This document shows, one piece after another, positions 1 to 9,415 of a DNA stretch of 64,000 nt. Each line of letters starts with the position of its first letter. The stretch's first letter is position 1. The notes under the pieces are model-generated. The model was not told the DNA's origin and searched no databases. It was given only the letters and a program-made list of their open reading frames with translations. Source of the stretch: Acidithiobacillus ferrooxidans ATCC 23270 (GTDB taxonomy: Bacteria > Pseudomonadota > Gammaproteobacteria > Acidithiobacillales > Acidithiobacillaceae); contig NC_011761.1 of the NCBI RefSeq assembly GCF_000021485.1, positions 1,208,001-1,272,000 on the forward strand, given 5' to 3'. A program made the position numbers and the translations under genes.

Positions 1-714
1 GCTACCCGGCTGGTAAAGCGTCGTGGGATGAAACTGGATAAATTCCAGATTGGCAATTTCCGCGCCCGCCCGCCAGGCCAGCGCGATGCCGTCTCCGGTG
101 GCCACCAGCGGATTGCTGGTGTGCAGATACAACTGTCCCGCCCCGCCGCTGGCGAGCACTACTGCCCGTGCCGTCCACAACTCGGGATGATCGCCCTTTG
201 GGGGAAGCACCCAGGCGCCCTGGCAACGGTCCTCGGTGAGCCAGAGATCACTGGCATAGTGTCCTTCGGCCATCTGGATGGCGGGTTCCGCCAGCACCCG
301 GCGCAGCAGGGTGCTTTCGATGACGTGGCCCGTGGTATCGGCACTGTGCAGTACCCGACGGGCCTGGTGTCCACCTTCACGGGTGAGATGCCAGCTTCCA
401 TCCGGCTGGCGGTCAAAGGGTACCCCCCAGTCGATTAATTGGCGCACGGCGTCCGGGCCCCGGCCGATGATCTGCCGGACTGCCTGCGGGTGACAAAGTC
501 CCGCTCCGGCTCCCAGGGTGTCTTCGATATGCAGGGCAATGCTGTCGTGATCCATATCCATGACCGCTGCAATGCCGCCCTGCGCTCTGTCACTGGCGGA
601 ATCATCCGCCCGCCCTTTGCTTACGAGGCCGACACGGCCGAGTCGGCTGAGCCCCAGAGCCGTGCTCAGCCCGGCGGTGCCGGAGCCGATAATCAGAAAG
701 TCGAAAGAAGGCAT
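1..714 (-). CDS. nadB: L-aspartate oxidase, 5' part (cut by window edge)
   Basis: FAD enzyme that oxidises L-aspartate to iminoaspartate, the first step of de novo NAD synthesis. Translating leftward from the ATG at 714-712 gives 238 residues with no stop before the window edge. The N-terminus has the FAD dinucleotide fold (FLIIGSGTAGLSTAL, residues 6-20), then SDRAQGGIAA near 42-51, the substrate-site stretch TREGGHQARRVLHSADTTGH near 112-131, and a second flavin motif ending EFIQFHPTTL near 226-235. These are typical of NadB rather than succinate dehydrogenase SdhA. The C-terminal half lies outside the window. It is divergent from rpoE across about 115 bp, the order found in E. coli and relatives, which supports the call. 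Confidence 0.93.
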   Translation of the reverse strand, partial: MPSFDFLIIGSGTAGLSTALGLSRLGRVGLVSKGRADDSASDRAQGGIAAVMDMDHDSIALHIEDTLGAGAGLCHPQAVRQIIGRGPDAVRQLIDWGVPFDRQPDGSWHLTREGGHQARRVLHSADTTGHVIESTLLRRVLAEPAIQMAEGHYASDLWLTEDRCQGAWVLPPKGDHPELWTARAVVLASGGAGQLYLHTSNPLVATGDGIALAWRAGAEIANLEFIQFHPTTLYQPGS

Positions 715-830
715 TTAGGATCCTGAGAAGGGTGTCGGGTGCGGGCGTTGCGAGAATTGGAATAAGTCATGATACGATGGTAAACGAATAAGGTGAATAA
801 CGGCATCCCAAGAAGAAAGGAAACGGCTGA

Positions 831-1457
831 ATGGGTAAAATCATGGGACGCAGCACGGCGGGTGGTCAGGAACATGGCGCCCCCAGTGACCTGCTCCTCG
901 TCCAGCGCGTACAAAAGGGAGAAAAGGGGGCATTTGATCTCCTGGTACGCAAATACCAGCACAAGGTGATTTCCCTGGTCGGGCGTTTTGTGCGCACTCC
1001 GGAGGAGGCCGAAGATGTGGCCCAGGAAGCCTTTGTCAAAGCCTACCGCGCGCTTGCCAATTTTCGCGGCGATAGCGCGTTTTACACCTGGTTGTATCGT
1101 ATCGCCGTCAATACGGCAAAGAATCACCTCGTAGCCCAGGGCCGGCAGGTTTCCATTGTGGATGTGGAAACGGAAGATGCGGAACAATTTGCCAGTGCCG
1201 ATGGACTAAGAGAATACGATACTCCGGAAGGGTTATTACTCAGTAGGGAGTTGGCGGAATATATCAACAAGGCATTGACTGCGTTGCCGGAGGATTTGCG
1301 CATGGCGGTCACCTTGCGGGAGTTTGAAGGCTTGAGTTACGATGAAATTGCCCAGGTCATGGAGTGCCCGGTGGGGACGGTGAGGTCCCGGATTTTTCGG
1401 GCGCGTGAAGCAATTGCCAGGGTTCTGGCCCCTTTGTTGGAGCGGGAAAAGTCATGA
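831..1457 (+). CDS. rpoE: Envelope-stress sigma factor, sigma-E/RpoE family
   Basis: ECF sigma factor that directs RNA polymerase to envelope-stress promoters. The protein has 208 residues. Region 2 spans about residues 25-100 (VQRVQKGEKGAFDLLV, then YQHKVISLV, then EDVAQEAFVKAYRAL), and region 4 spans about 150-205 (LREFEGLSYDEIAQVM then GTVRSRIFRAREAI, the helix-turn-helix). The chosen ATG lies 10 nt after a GAAAGG Shine-Dalgarno; a second ATG 12 nt further in has no such site. It overlaps the anti-sigma gene by 4 nt (ATGA), so the two are probably translationally coupled. Residue-level similarity to E. coli RpoE is strong throughout. Confidence 0.95.
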   Translation: MGKIMGRSTAGGQEHGAPSDLLLVQRVQKGEKGAFDLLVRKYQHKVISLVGRFVRTPEEAEDVAQEAFVKAYRALANFRGDSAFYTWLYRIAVNTAKNHLVAQGRQVSIVDVETEDAEQFASADGLREYDTPEGLLLSRELAEYINKALTALPEDLRMAVTLREFEGLSYDEIAQVMECPVGTVRSRIFRAREAIARVLAPLLEREKS

Positions 1458-2116
1458 ACGATGAAACGCAAAAAGAACTGATGGCGTTCATGGAGGGCGA
1501 GCTCAGTGGGCTGCGCGCCAGCCGTCTTGCCGCACGTATGCAGTGTGAGAGCGGTTTGCGTGAGGCATGGGAGTCTCAGTACCGCGTTTCCTTTCTTCTG
1601 CAAAATGACGGGAAAGGGGTTCGTCTGGCATCGGCTGGTTTCGCCGATCGGGTAGCCTGGGCGATCGTGAACGAACCCAGTCTCCTGGCGCCGCAACGTC
1701 CGCTGCGGCAGGGCAGTTCAAGAAGTTTCTGGGTGAAGACCGGTTCTGTGGCTGCGGTGCTGGTGGTATCAGTGACCTTGGTAGGTCTCCTGCCCCATCA
1801 AGGGGTGGGGCCATCCGTTGCTGGCGGCGGATCTGGTCATTATGCGCAGACCGCCGTGCTGAGGGGGTTTTCAACCCGTGGTGAAGAATTTCATCTCAGC
1901 CCCGTAGCGGATTTTGCGTCGCCGCCTGTCGGCACAAACGTGGTTATCCAGAGAGATATTCAACGGCTGTGGGTGCCCGGTGGTGGTAACTACCTCGTTT
2001 CCTCGCGGATTCCTTCCGCCTATGCTTCGGGGCAGTCTGGTCTGGAAAGTGCGGCCTATACGCCCGCGGAGGGGATCAGTGCGGCTTCCATGGCTTTTCC
2101 TGCAGGTTATCCCTAG
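1454..2116 (+). CDS. rseA: Anti-sigma-E factor, RseA family
   Basis: Inner-membrane anti-sigma factor that holds RpoE until it is cut by regulated proteolysis (DegS, then RseP; an rseP gene is present near 43.9 kb). The protein has 220 residues: an N-terminal cytoplasmic RseA-type domain (about 1-75, starting with the ELMAFMEGELSG element), one membrane helix (about 90-112, SFWVKTGSVAAVLVVSVTLV), and a periplasmic tail with no domain I recognise. It overlaps rpoE by 4 nt. No rseB or rseC follows; the next gene is the DegP-type protease, as in the algU-mucD type of locus. The periplasmic half is weakly conserved, so the call rests on the N-terminus, topology and position. Confidence 0.85.
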   Translation: MNDETQKELMAFMEGELSGLRASRLAARMQCESGLREAWESQYRVSFLLQNDGKGVRLASAGFADRVAWAIVNEPSLLAPQRPLRQGSSRSFWVKTGSVAAVLVVSVTLVGLLPHQGVGPSVAGGGSGHYAQTAVLRGFSTRGEEFHLSPVADFASPPVGTNVVIQRDIQRLWVPGGGNYLVSSRIPSAYASGQSGLESAAYTPAEGISAASMAFPAGYP

Positions 2117-2249
2117 AATCAGCGTTGGTCAGAATGCGTGCCGATACGTATCGGCACGGTGGCGCGATACCTGTTGCCAAGTGCTGCAGATACCGAGATG
2201 ATAGATACGGTCTTGAATTAAGCAGCATATCGGATGGTTGGGAGGGGTC

Positions 2250-3725
2250 TTGAAAAATTGTGTGCTGGGTAGGCAGCGCCTTGTGATGGCGCTTTGTATG
2301 GGTTTGGGACTGAGCATAGGGGCGATGACGCCTGCTTGGGCGGATTCCGGTGCCAGCGGTCAGGCGTTGGTGGGGCTGCCTGATTTTACGCCCATCGTCA
2401 AGCAGTATGGACCTGCAGTAGTGAACATCAGCACGACGGAGACCAGAGTGGCGCGTGGTGTGACTTCCCCCTTCCCGCCGAACTCTCCCCTGAATCAGTT
2501 TTTCGCCCCCTTCTTTGGCGCACCGGGGCAACCTGGAGCACCTGGTGGCGGAGCCGGACAGAAATATCAGGTGCAATCCCTGGGTTCCGGTTTTGTCATC
2601 AGCTCCGACGGCTATATCGTGACTGCGGCGCATGTGGTGAAAGGGGCTCAGAAGATCATTGTCAGTCTCACCAATCATCATCAATATGCAGCTCACCTGG
2701 TGGGCCTGTCGGCGCGTATGGATGTGGCGTTGCTCAAAATTGACGCGAAGAATCTGCCGGTGGTACAGATTGGTGACTCCAGCAAGCTGGAGGTCGGACA
2801 GTGGGTGCTGGCGGTGGGTTCGCCCTTCGGCTTTGAGAACAGCGTCACCCAGGGTGTGATCAGTGCGACCTCGCGGCCTTTGCCGGATGATCCCTACATC
2901 CCGTTCGTTCAAACGGATGTGCCGATCAACCCTGGTAACTCCGGTGGCCCGCTATTCAATATGCGCGGTCAGGTCATCGGCATCAACGACCAGATCTATA
3001 CCAATAGCGGTGGCTACATGGGGTTGTCTTTCTCTATCCCCATCAATGTCGCCATGGATGCGGTCAAACAGTTAAAGCTGCATCAGAAAGTGCATTTTGG
3101 CTGGCTCGGGGTCATGATTCAGGATGTCAGCATGGATCTCGCCAAGTCCTTCCACATGAAAGAGCCGGTGGGTGCCTTGGTGTCACAGGTTGTGCCTGAC
3201 GGTCCGGCTGCCAAGGCGGGGTTACGTCCGGGAGATGTCATTGTCTCCTTTGACGGTCAGGCCATCTATAACTCTGGTCAATTACCGCCGCTGGTGGGAG
3301 TATTGCCCGCCGGTTTCAAGGCGAAGCTGGGGGTTATCCGTGATGGCAAGCCCATGAGCCTCAACATCGTGGTGGAGAGTCTGCCCGGCAACCTGGAGAA
3401 TACGGTGGAATCCGCCGCATCCGGCGGTCCGGCGCAGGAAGGTGAAGTCAAACGACTGAATGTGCAGGTGGGTCCGCTGACTGCGGAGGCACGTAAGCAA
3501 CTGCACGTGAATACTGGTGTCCTGGTCCTCGGGGTTGGTGTGGGGCCGGCGGCAGAAGCCGGTATTCGTCCCGGTGATGTGATCTTGCAGGTGGCACAGC
3601 AGCAGATTACCAATGCCGCCGACTTGCAGAAGCTGGTGGCTGCCTTGCCGGCGGGCCAGCCGATCCCGGTGCTGGTGCGACGTGGTGAGGGGAGTTTCTA
3701 TCTGGTGCTTTCGCTGCCGCATTGA
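2250..3725 (+). CDS. degP: Periplasmic serine protease, DegP/MucD (HtrA) family
   Basis: Periplasmic protease-chaperone that clears misfolded envelope proteins. About 491 residues: a signal peptide ending near PAWA, a trypsin-like domain with the triad His in VTAAHVV, Asp in RMDVALLKID and Ser in NPGNSGGPL, then two PDZ domains (about 275-365 and 400-490). The start is uncertain. TTG at 2250 sits 4 nt after GGAGG; TTG at 2238, GTG at 2262 and ATG at 2286 are in-frame alternatives, all leaving a usable signal peptide. It is the third gene after rpoE-rseA and so is probably under envelope-stress control. A hairpin terminator follows at once. Confidence 0.92.
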   Translation: MKNCVLGRQRLVMALCMGLGLSIGAMTPAWADSGASGQALVGLPDFTPIVKQYGPAVVNISTTETRVARGVTSPFPPNSPLNQFFAPFFGAPGQPGAPGGGAGQKYQVQSLGSGFVISSDGYIVTAAHVVKGAQKIIVSLTNHHQYAAHLVGLSARMDVALLKIDAKNLPVVQIGDSSKLEVGQWVLAVGSPFGFENSVTQGVISATSRPLPDDPYIPFVQTDVPINPGNSGGPLFNMRGQVIGINDQIYTNSGGYMGLSFSIPINVAMDAVKQLKLHQKVHFGWLGVMIQDVSMDLAKSFHMKEPVGALVSQVVPDGPAAKAGLRPGDVIVSFDGQAIYNSGQLPPLVGVLPAGFKAKLGVIRDGKPMSLNIVVESLPGNLENTVESAASGGPAQEGEVKRLNVQVGPLTAEARKQLHVNTGVLVLGVGVGPAAEAGIRPGDVILQVAQQQITNAADLQKLVAALPAGQPIPVLVRRGEGSFYLVLSLPH

Positions 3726-3742
3726 AGCAGGCGATCGCCGCG

Positions 3743-3772
3743 AAGGGCTGGGCGTTTGTACCAGCCCTTTTT
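3743..3772 (+). terminator. Rho-independent terminator after degP
   Basis: A 9-bp perfect stem (AAGGGCTGG at 3743-3751 with CCAGCCCTT at 3761-3769) around a 9-nt loop, running into five T residues (3768-3772). It lies 18 nt after the degP stop and separates the rpoE-rseA-degP unit from lepA. Confidence 0.85.
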
Positions 3773-3830
3773 GTGATTGCATCCGCCGGGGTGGTAGTAC
3801 CCGCCCGGCGCCCATGGATTGACAGGCCAG

Positions 3831-5633
3831 ATGACTGAACAGCAGCATATTCGCAATTTTTCCATTATTGCCCATGTGGATCACGGAAAATCCACTCTGG
3901 CGGACCAGTTCATCCGTCTTTGCGGGGCGTTGACCGAGCGTGAAATGTCCAGTCAGGTGCTGGATACGATGGATATCGAACGCGAACGCGGCATTACCAT
4001 CAAGGCGCAGAGCGTGCGCCTGCAGTTTCGCGCCGCAGATGGACAGGAGTACCAGTTCAACCTCATCGATACACCGGGCCATGTGGATTTTTCTTACGAA
4101 GTGAGCCGTTCCCTGGCTGCCTGTGAAGGCGCGCTGCTGGTCGTGGATGCATCGCAGGGGGTGGAAGCGCAAAGCGTAGCCAACTGTTACACGGCGCTGG
4201 AACACAACCTGGAGATCCTGCCGGTCCTCAACAAAATCGATCTGCCGGCTGCCGATCCGGAGCGGGTGCGCAGGGAGATTGAAGCAATAGTCGGGCTGCC
4301 TGCTGACGATGCCGTAGAGGCCAGTGCCAAAGAAGGTACCGGTATTCGGGAGATTCTGGAGCGGGTGGTGGAACGCATCCCACCTCCCCAGGGTGATCCG
4401 GAAGCTGCGCTGCAAGCCCTCATCATCGACTCCTGGTTCGATAATTATCTGGGGACGGTGGTATTGGTGCGGGTGATGAACGGTTCCATCCGTCCCGGTC
4501 AGCGCATCCTGACGATGGTGGGTCAGAAACCTTATGTGGTAGAAAAGGTTGGCGTTTTTACCCCAAAATCCCTGATGGTCCCCGCCCTGGAAACGGGTGC
4601 GGTGGGCTTTGTCATTGCGGGCGTGCGGACCATTGAAGGCGCCCGGGTGGGAGATACCCTGACCGAGCAGGACCGCCCCGCCAGCGCGCCTCTGCCCGGT
4701 TTTCGCGAGGTGCAGCCACAGGTATTTACCGGGCTCTATCCGGTGGACTCGGCGGATTACGAAAGCTTTCGCGAGGCGCTGCAGAAGTTGCGCCTGAATG
4801 ACGCGGCCCTGCAGTTTGAGCCGGAGACTTCACAAGCCCTGGGTTTTGGTTTCCGGTGCGGATTTTTGGGGCTTTTGCATATGGAAATCGTGCAGGAGCG
4901 TCTCGAACGCGAGTACCAACTGGAACTGATCAGTACGGCACCCACCGTGATCTATGAGGTGCTTACCACCGACGGCCAGGTGCTGAAGATTTCCAATCCC
5001 GCCGAATTGCCTGCGGCACAGAAGATTGCGGATATTCGCGAGCCGGTGATTACCGCGAACATTCTGGTACCGGAAACGTATCTCGGCCCGGTAATCGCTC
5101 TTTGTGAAGAGCGGCGTGGGCGACAGAAGAATATGCAGTTCACCGGCGGGCAGGTAATGCTGCGCTATGAGTTGCCGCACAATGAAGTGGTCCTGGATTT
5201 TTTTGATCGCCTCAAATCGGTGAGCCGGGGTTATGCCTCCATGGACTATGAATTTGCACGTTTTGAGAGTGGGCCGCTGGTGAAAATGGACATTCTCATC
5301 AACGGGGAAAAGCTGGATGCACTGTCCTGGATCGTGCACCGTGATGTGTCCGAACGGCGCGGCAGGGAACTGGTGGTCCGTTTGCGTGATCTGATTCCCC
5401 GACAGATGTTCGAGGTGGCTATCCAGGCAGCGATCGGCGCCAGGGTCATCGCCCGGGAGTCGGTCAAGGCCCTGCGTAAGAATGTGCTGGCCAAGTGTTA
5501 TGGTGGCGATATTTCGCGCAAACGTAAACTGCTGGAGAAGCAGAAAGAGGGCAAAAAGCGCATGAAGCAGGTTGGTCATGTGGAGATTCCCCAGGAAGCC
5601 TTTCTGGCGGTGCTGAAAAGTGACAAGAGGTAA
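3831..5633 (+). CDS. lepA: Elongation factor 4 (LepA), ribosome back-translocase GTPase
   Basis: GTPase that binds ribosomes and helps translation under stress. 600 residues, the usual family length (599 in E. coli). The G1 motif is AHVDHGKST (residues 14-22), G2 lies in [11 protein letters not shown]3 is DTPGHVDF, G4 is NKID and G5 is SAKEGTG. EF-G-like domains follow, ending in the LepA-specific C-terminus rich in Lys ([20 protein letters not shown]). ATG at 3831 is preferred because it starts the protein like other LepA proteins ([12 protein letters not shown]); an in-frame TTG 12 nt upstream exists. It precedes lepB, the standard lepA-lepB order. Confidence 0.97.
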
Positions 5634-5699
5634 AACGCGCACTGCGCAACTTGTGCGGAGGCTGATTTTGGGCGCATTCACAATGAAGGACAGGTACTG

Positions 5700-6491
5700 A
5701 TGGATTTTACCCTGGGATTGTTTCTGGCGGTTGTACTTTCCGGCCTGATCTGGCTGGGCGATCTGCTGTTTTTGCGAAGGAAGCGGCCCGCGGGAGCCAG
5801 GGAATCCGTCGTTGTCGAGTATGCCCGGAGTTTTTTTCCGGTATTGCTCATTGTTTTTTTGATCCGTGCATTTCTGTTTGAACCCTTCCAGATACCGTCC
5901 GGATCCATGATACCGACCCTGCGGGTGGGCGATTTCGTGCTGGTCAATAAATTCCAGTGGGGATTGCGGCTACCGCTGATCCACACACCCATTACCCGGG
6001 GCAGTCCGGTGGAAGCGGGTGATGTCATGGTGTTCCGTTATCCCAAAAATCCGCGTGTGGACTACATCAAGCGGGTCATCGGCCTGCCCGGCGACACGAT
6101 TGAGGTCAGGGGGGATGCACTCTACATCAACAATAAACTAGTGCCACAAAAACTTATCGGTACTTTTAATTATCGGCCGGAAGGGCAGGGCGCGGAGGGT
6201 ATGGTTATCCCTACCAAAGAGTATGAGCAGGAACTCGGTGGCCACAAATTCCATATTATTGAATTTGCCACGCCCGAAGCCCAAATGAATTTCGGTCCCT
6301 ACAAGGTGCCGCCTCACTCTTATTTCATGATGGGGGATGACCGGGACAACAGTAATGACAGCCGTTTCTGGGGCGTCGTACCGGAACGCAATATCGTTGG
6401 GAAGGCAATGTTCGTGTGGTTCTCCTGGGATGCCGAGAATTGGTCCATCCGCTGGAACCAGATCGGCCGCGCACTGGACGGGGCTTCCTGA
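5700..6491 (+). CDS. lepB: Signal peptidase I
   Basis: Inner-membrane Ser/Lys protease that removes Sec and Tat signal peptides. 263 residues with two N-terminal membrane helices (about 4-24 and 44-62). The catalytic Ser is in PSGSMIPTL (Ser69) and the general-base Lys in DYIKRVIGLPGD (Lys124). The box E signature MMGDDRDNSNDSR lies near 220-232. Length and motif order match proteobacterial LepB. It is 66 nt downstream of lepA and 82 nt upstream of the DUF4845 gene, and is probably co-transcribed with them. Confidence 0.96.
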   Translation: MDFTLGLFLAVVLSGLIWLGDLLFLRRKRPAGARESVVVEYARSFFPVLLIVFLIRAFLFEPFQIPSGSMIPTLRVGDFVLVNKFQWGLRLPLIHTPITRGSPVEAGDVMVFRYPKNPRVDYIKRVIGLPGDTIEVRGDALYINNKLVPQKLIGTFNYRPEGQGAEGMVIPTKEYEQELGGHKFHIIEFATPEAQMNFGPYKVPPHSYFMMGDDRDNSNDSRFWGVVPERNIVGKAMFVWFSWDAENWSIRWNQIGRALDGAS

Positions 6492-6573
6492 GTCCGGAGG
6501 TTGCACTTGCAAAATCCCTGTTCAGGACTAAGTAAGGGATAGGGATGAATCCAGAGATCCGGGAGGGCTCGGA

Positions 6574-7008
6574 ATGTGTGACCCCATGTCAGACCAACAA
6601 GTCATAAGGATTTATTCGGGCCAGCAAAGCGGGTACGCGCGGTCCCTGATCACGCGGCGTTCGGGTGAGGCAGGGCTTTCATTTGTCGGTGCGATCTTCT
6701 GGCTGTTGATCCTGGTCTTTGTCGTCGCCTTTGTAGTGAAGGTGATGCCGTCCTACTATGATTACTGGTCTCTGAAAAATATCGTCAGCCAGCAGGAGCG
6801 GCAGTCCGTGCCGGGAGAGTCTGCTGCCCAGATTCGCCGCGACCTCAATGCCCGCCTGGATGTGGCGATGATCCATATCCCGCAGAAAGGCATCCAGATC
6901 GAAAAAGCGGGTGCAGGACCGGTGCTGATCACCGTCAGTTATGACAAGATCGTGCCATTGGTTGGCAATGTCAGTTTGTTACTGCATTTTGACGCCGCAG
7001 GGCATTGA
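6574..7008 (+). CDS. DUF4845-type small membrane protein between lepB and rnc
   Basis: 144 residues of unknown function. There is one membrane helix near 38-63 (LSFVGAIFWLLILVFVVAFV) after a basic N-terminus. Then comes a soluble domain with PSYYDYWSLKNIV and a segment of alternating hydrophobics (VLITVSYDKIVPLVGNVSLL). This matches the DUF4845 proteins commonly encoded between lepB and rnc in Beta/Gammaproteobacteria. The ATG at 6574 follows GGGAGGG by 6 nt; a second ATG at 6586 is possible. The position suggests expression with signal peptidase and RNase III, but no role can be assigned from sequence. Confidence 0.85.
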   Translation: MCDPMSDQQVIRIYSGQQSGYARSLITRRSGEAGLSFVGAIFWLLILVFVVAFVVKVMPSYYDYWSLKNIVSQQERQSVPGESAAQIRRDLNARLDVAMIHIPQKGIQIEKAGAGPVLITVSYDKIVPLVGNVSLLLHFDAAGH

Positions 7009-7070
7009 AAATCTTTTAGGTATATGATGCAGTTCTTCTTCCCATTTTTAATGCCTGAGTCGATGCGTTT

Positions 7071-7751
7071 ATGGATGTTTTAGAATCTCTGCAACAGTCG
7101 GTCGGCTATCAATTCCGTGAGCAGTCCCTGCTGTTGCAGGCGCTGACCCATCGAAGTGCGGGCGCCCGGCACAATGAACGGCTGGAGTTTCTGGGGGACG
7201 CGGCACTGAATTTTGTAGTAGCGGCAAAACTCTTCGCCCGCTTTCCCAAGGTGAGCGAGGGGGATCTGTCGCGGATGCGGGCACGGCTGGTTCGGGAGGA
7301 AACCCTGGCGGAGATCGCCGGAAAAATCGCTTTGGCCGATTCCCTGATCCTGGGCCCCGGAGAAATACGCAGCGGTGGCGCCCGGCGAGACTCCATCCGC
7401 GCCGATGCCTTGGAGGCGGTGATTGGTGCGGCTTTCCTGGATGGCGGCTTTGGTGCGGCGGAGCGTATCGTTGCACAACTGGTCGAGCCCTTGATGACTG
7501 ATGACCTGGGTGGCGAAGAGTTGCGCGATCCCAAAACGCGCCTGCAGGAATTCCTGCAGGGACAGGGACGTCCTGTACCCGTCTATACGACGGTGGCGGA
7601 AAAAGGACAGGCCCATGAGCGGCGTTTCGTGGCGCGTTGCAGTGTGCCTGGCGCCGAAGCTACCGAAGCGGAGGATGGCAGCCGGCGGAAAGCCGAACAG
7701 CAGGCGGCGGCGCTGATGCTGGCACAACTGCAGGTTGCCGTGCATGGATGA
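7071..7751 (+). CDS. rnc: Ribonuclease III
   Basis: Double-strand-specific endoribonuclease for rRNA and mRNA processing. 226 residues, the E. coli length. The N-terminal RNase III domain carries the signature NERLEFLGDAAL (about 38-49), which supplies catalytic acidic residues, and the second acidic cluster RADALEAVIGAAFLDGG near 108-124. The C-terminal double-stranded-RNA-binding domain runs from about 155 to 223 (DPKTRLQEFLQG at its start, then SRRKAEQQAAALML). It overlaps era by 8 nt, the conserved rnc-era coupling. Confidence 0.97.
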   Translation: MDVLESLQQSVGYQFREQSLLLQALTHRSAGARHNERLEFLGDAALNFVVAAKLFARFPKVSEGDLSRMRARLVREETLAEIAGKIALADSLILGPGEIRSGGARRDSIRADALEAVIGAAFLDGGFGAAERIVAQLVEPLMTDDLGGEELRDPKTRLQEFLQGQGRPVPVYTTVAEKGQAHERRFVARCSVPGAEATEAEDGSRRKAEQQAAALMLAQLQVAVHG

Positions 7752-8658
7752 GATCAAGAGCGGCGCTCCTGACGAAGGGTACCGCAGCGGATATGTGGCG
7801 CTGCTCGGGCGTCCTAATGTCGGTAAATCCACCCTGCTGAATCATCTGGTCGGGCAGAAAATCAGCATCACGGCGCCGCGTCCGCAGACTACCAGGGATC
7901 AGATTCTCGGGATACTGACCCGCCCCGACGGACAACTGCTCTTTCTGGATACGCCGGGCGTGCATAGTGGCTATCGCAGCCTGAACCGACACCTGCTGCG
8001 GGCCACCCGGGGGGCGCTGGAATCCGCGGATCTGGGCGTGCTGGTGGTAGAGGCGCTGCTGTGGACCCATGACGACGCGGAGGCCCTGCGCTGGTTGCAG
8101 CGGGCCGGTATTCCGCTGGTGGCCGTGGTAAACAAGGTGGATCGGGTTGCGAGCAAGGCGCGTCTGTTTCCCTATCTGCAGGCATTGGCGGAGCGTGGAG
8201 AATTCGCGGCGATCATACCACTCTCGGCGCGCAGGGCGCCGGACGTGGAGCGTCTGGCTGATGTGCTGGTGCCACTATTGCCACCGGCTCCGGCGGCTTT
8301 CCCGGAGGATCAGGTCACCGATCGCAATCTGCGGTTTATGGCGGCAGAAATCATTCGCGAGCAGATATTCCGGCAACTCGGTGCGGAACTACCCTACGAC
8401 ACGGCCGTTGCCATTGAAAGCTATCAGGTGGAAGGTGGCCAGCAGCGCATAGAGGCGACCATTTATTGTCGGCGGCCGGGGCAGAAAGCCATTATTCTGG
8501 GCGACGGCGGCAACCGTCTGCGGGTGATCGGCAGCCGGGCGCGGGAGGCACTGCAGCAGTTGACCGAAGAGCGGGTCTGGCTGGGATTATGGGTCAAGCA
8601 GAAGGAACAGTGGTCGGAAGACCATCATATCCTGCGCGAGTTGGGGTATGACGACTGA
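7744..8658 (+). CDS. era: GTPase Era, 30S subunit maturation factor
   Basis: GTPase that binds 16S rRNA and chaperones 30S assembly. About 304 residues. P-loop GRPNVGKST near 20-28, switch PQTTRDQI near 46-53, DTPG near 72-75 and NKVD near 132-135, followed by the C-terminal KH domain (near 215-290, with [20 protein letters not shown] and an [11 protein letters not shown] helix). ATG at 7744 overlaps the rnc end by 8 nt; an in-frame TTG at 7735 is the only upstream alternative. It overlaps recO by 11 nt. Confidence 0.96.
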
Positions 8659-9415
8659 ACCCGGTGATCGCGCCTGGGTGCTGCATCACTACCCTTACGG
8701 AGATACCAGCCTGATAGTGGAATTGTTTACCCGGACACAAGGTCGACTGGGGGTGCTGGCCAAAGGTGCCCGACGCGCGCGTTCTGCGCTGGCGCGGATC
8801 GAGGCGGGGCGCCCCCTGTGGGTGCGCTGGCTGGGACGGGGGGAGTTACCGGTACTGGCGCAGGCGGAAGAACTGGGTCCGTTTCTGCCACTCAATCCAC
8901 TACAGAATCTCAGCCTTTTTTATGTCAACGAGCTGCTGTTGCGGCTGACCCAGCGTAGAGACCCCTTCCCCGATCTCTTTCAAGTCTATGAAGAAACCAT
9001 CGATGCGTTGTGCAGTGAACCGGGGGAAGGCTGGTATCTCCGGCGTTTCGAACGGCGCCTGCTGGAAAATCTGGGGTGGGCACCTGATCTGGCGCATTGC
9101 GCGGAGTGTGGCCGGTCTCCCGATGCGGCATCTTCAGAACACTGGTTATACCAGGCCGCACACGGTGTATTCTGCCGGGCCCATGCGCCCGATGCTGCGG
9201 TGGCCATAGAGGCGGCGGCCCTGGTCTGGTTACGGGGGGCGATGCAGACACGCAGTATGCCAGTCTGGAATTCCTCCCTACGGCGTTGTCTGGAACAGGA
9301 GTTGCTGGTCCATCTGGGCGGACGCCCACTGGAGAGTCGCCGCCTCCTTACGGCATACTTGCGCAGAACACAGCCCGCGATGACGATACAGAAAAGGGAG
9401 GAGCACAGCGAATGA
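8648..9415 (+). CDS. recO: DNA repair protein RecO
   Basis: Mediator that helps load RecA on SSB-coated gaps in the RecFOR pathway. 255 residues: an N-terminal OB fold (about 1-80, with [16 protein letters not shown] and a GAR-rich loop) and a helical C-terminal domain with a zinc-like cluster (CAECGR near 153-158, CRAHAP near 177-182). The family is variable, but era-recO-pdxJ-acpS order is a well known arrangement and supports the call. It overlaps era by 11 nt and pdxJ by 4 nt. Confidence 0.92.

Noticed and set aside
715-830. Sigma-E-type autoregulatory promoter before rpoE (GGAAT...TAAAC)
   Set aside because: Both elements are poor matches to the GGAACTT/TCAAA consensus; position is right but evidence is too weak to list.
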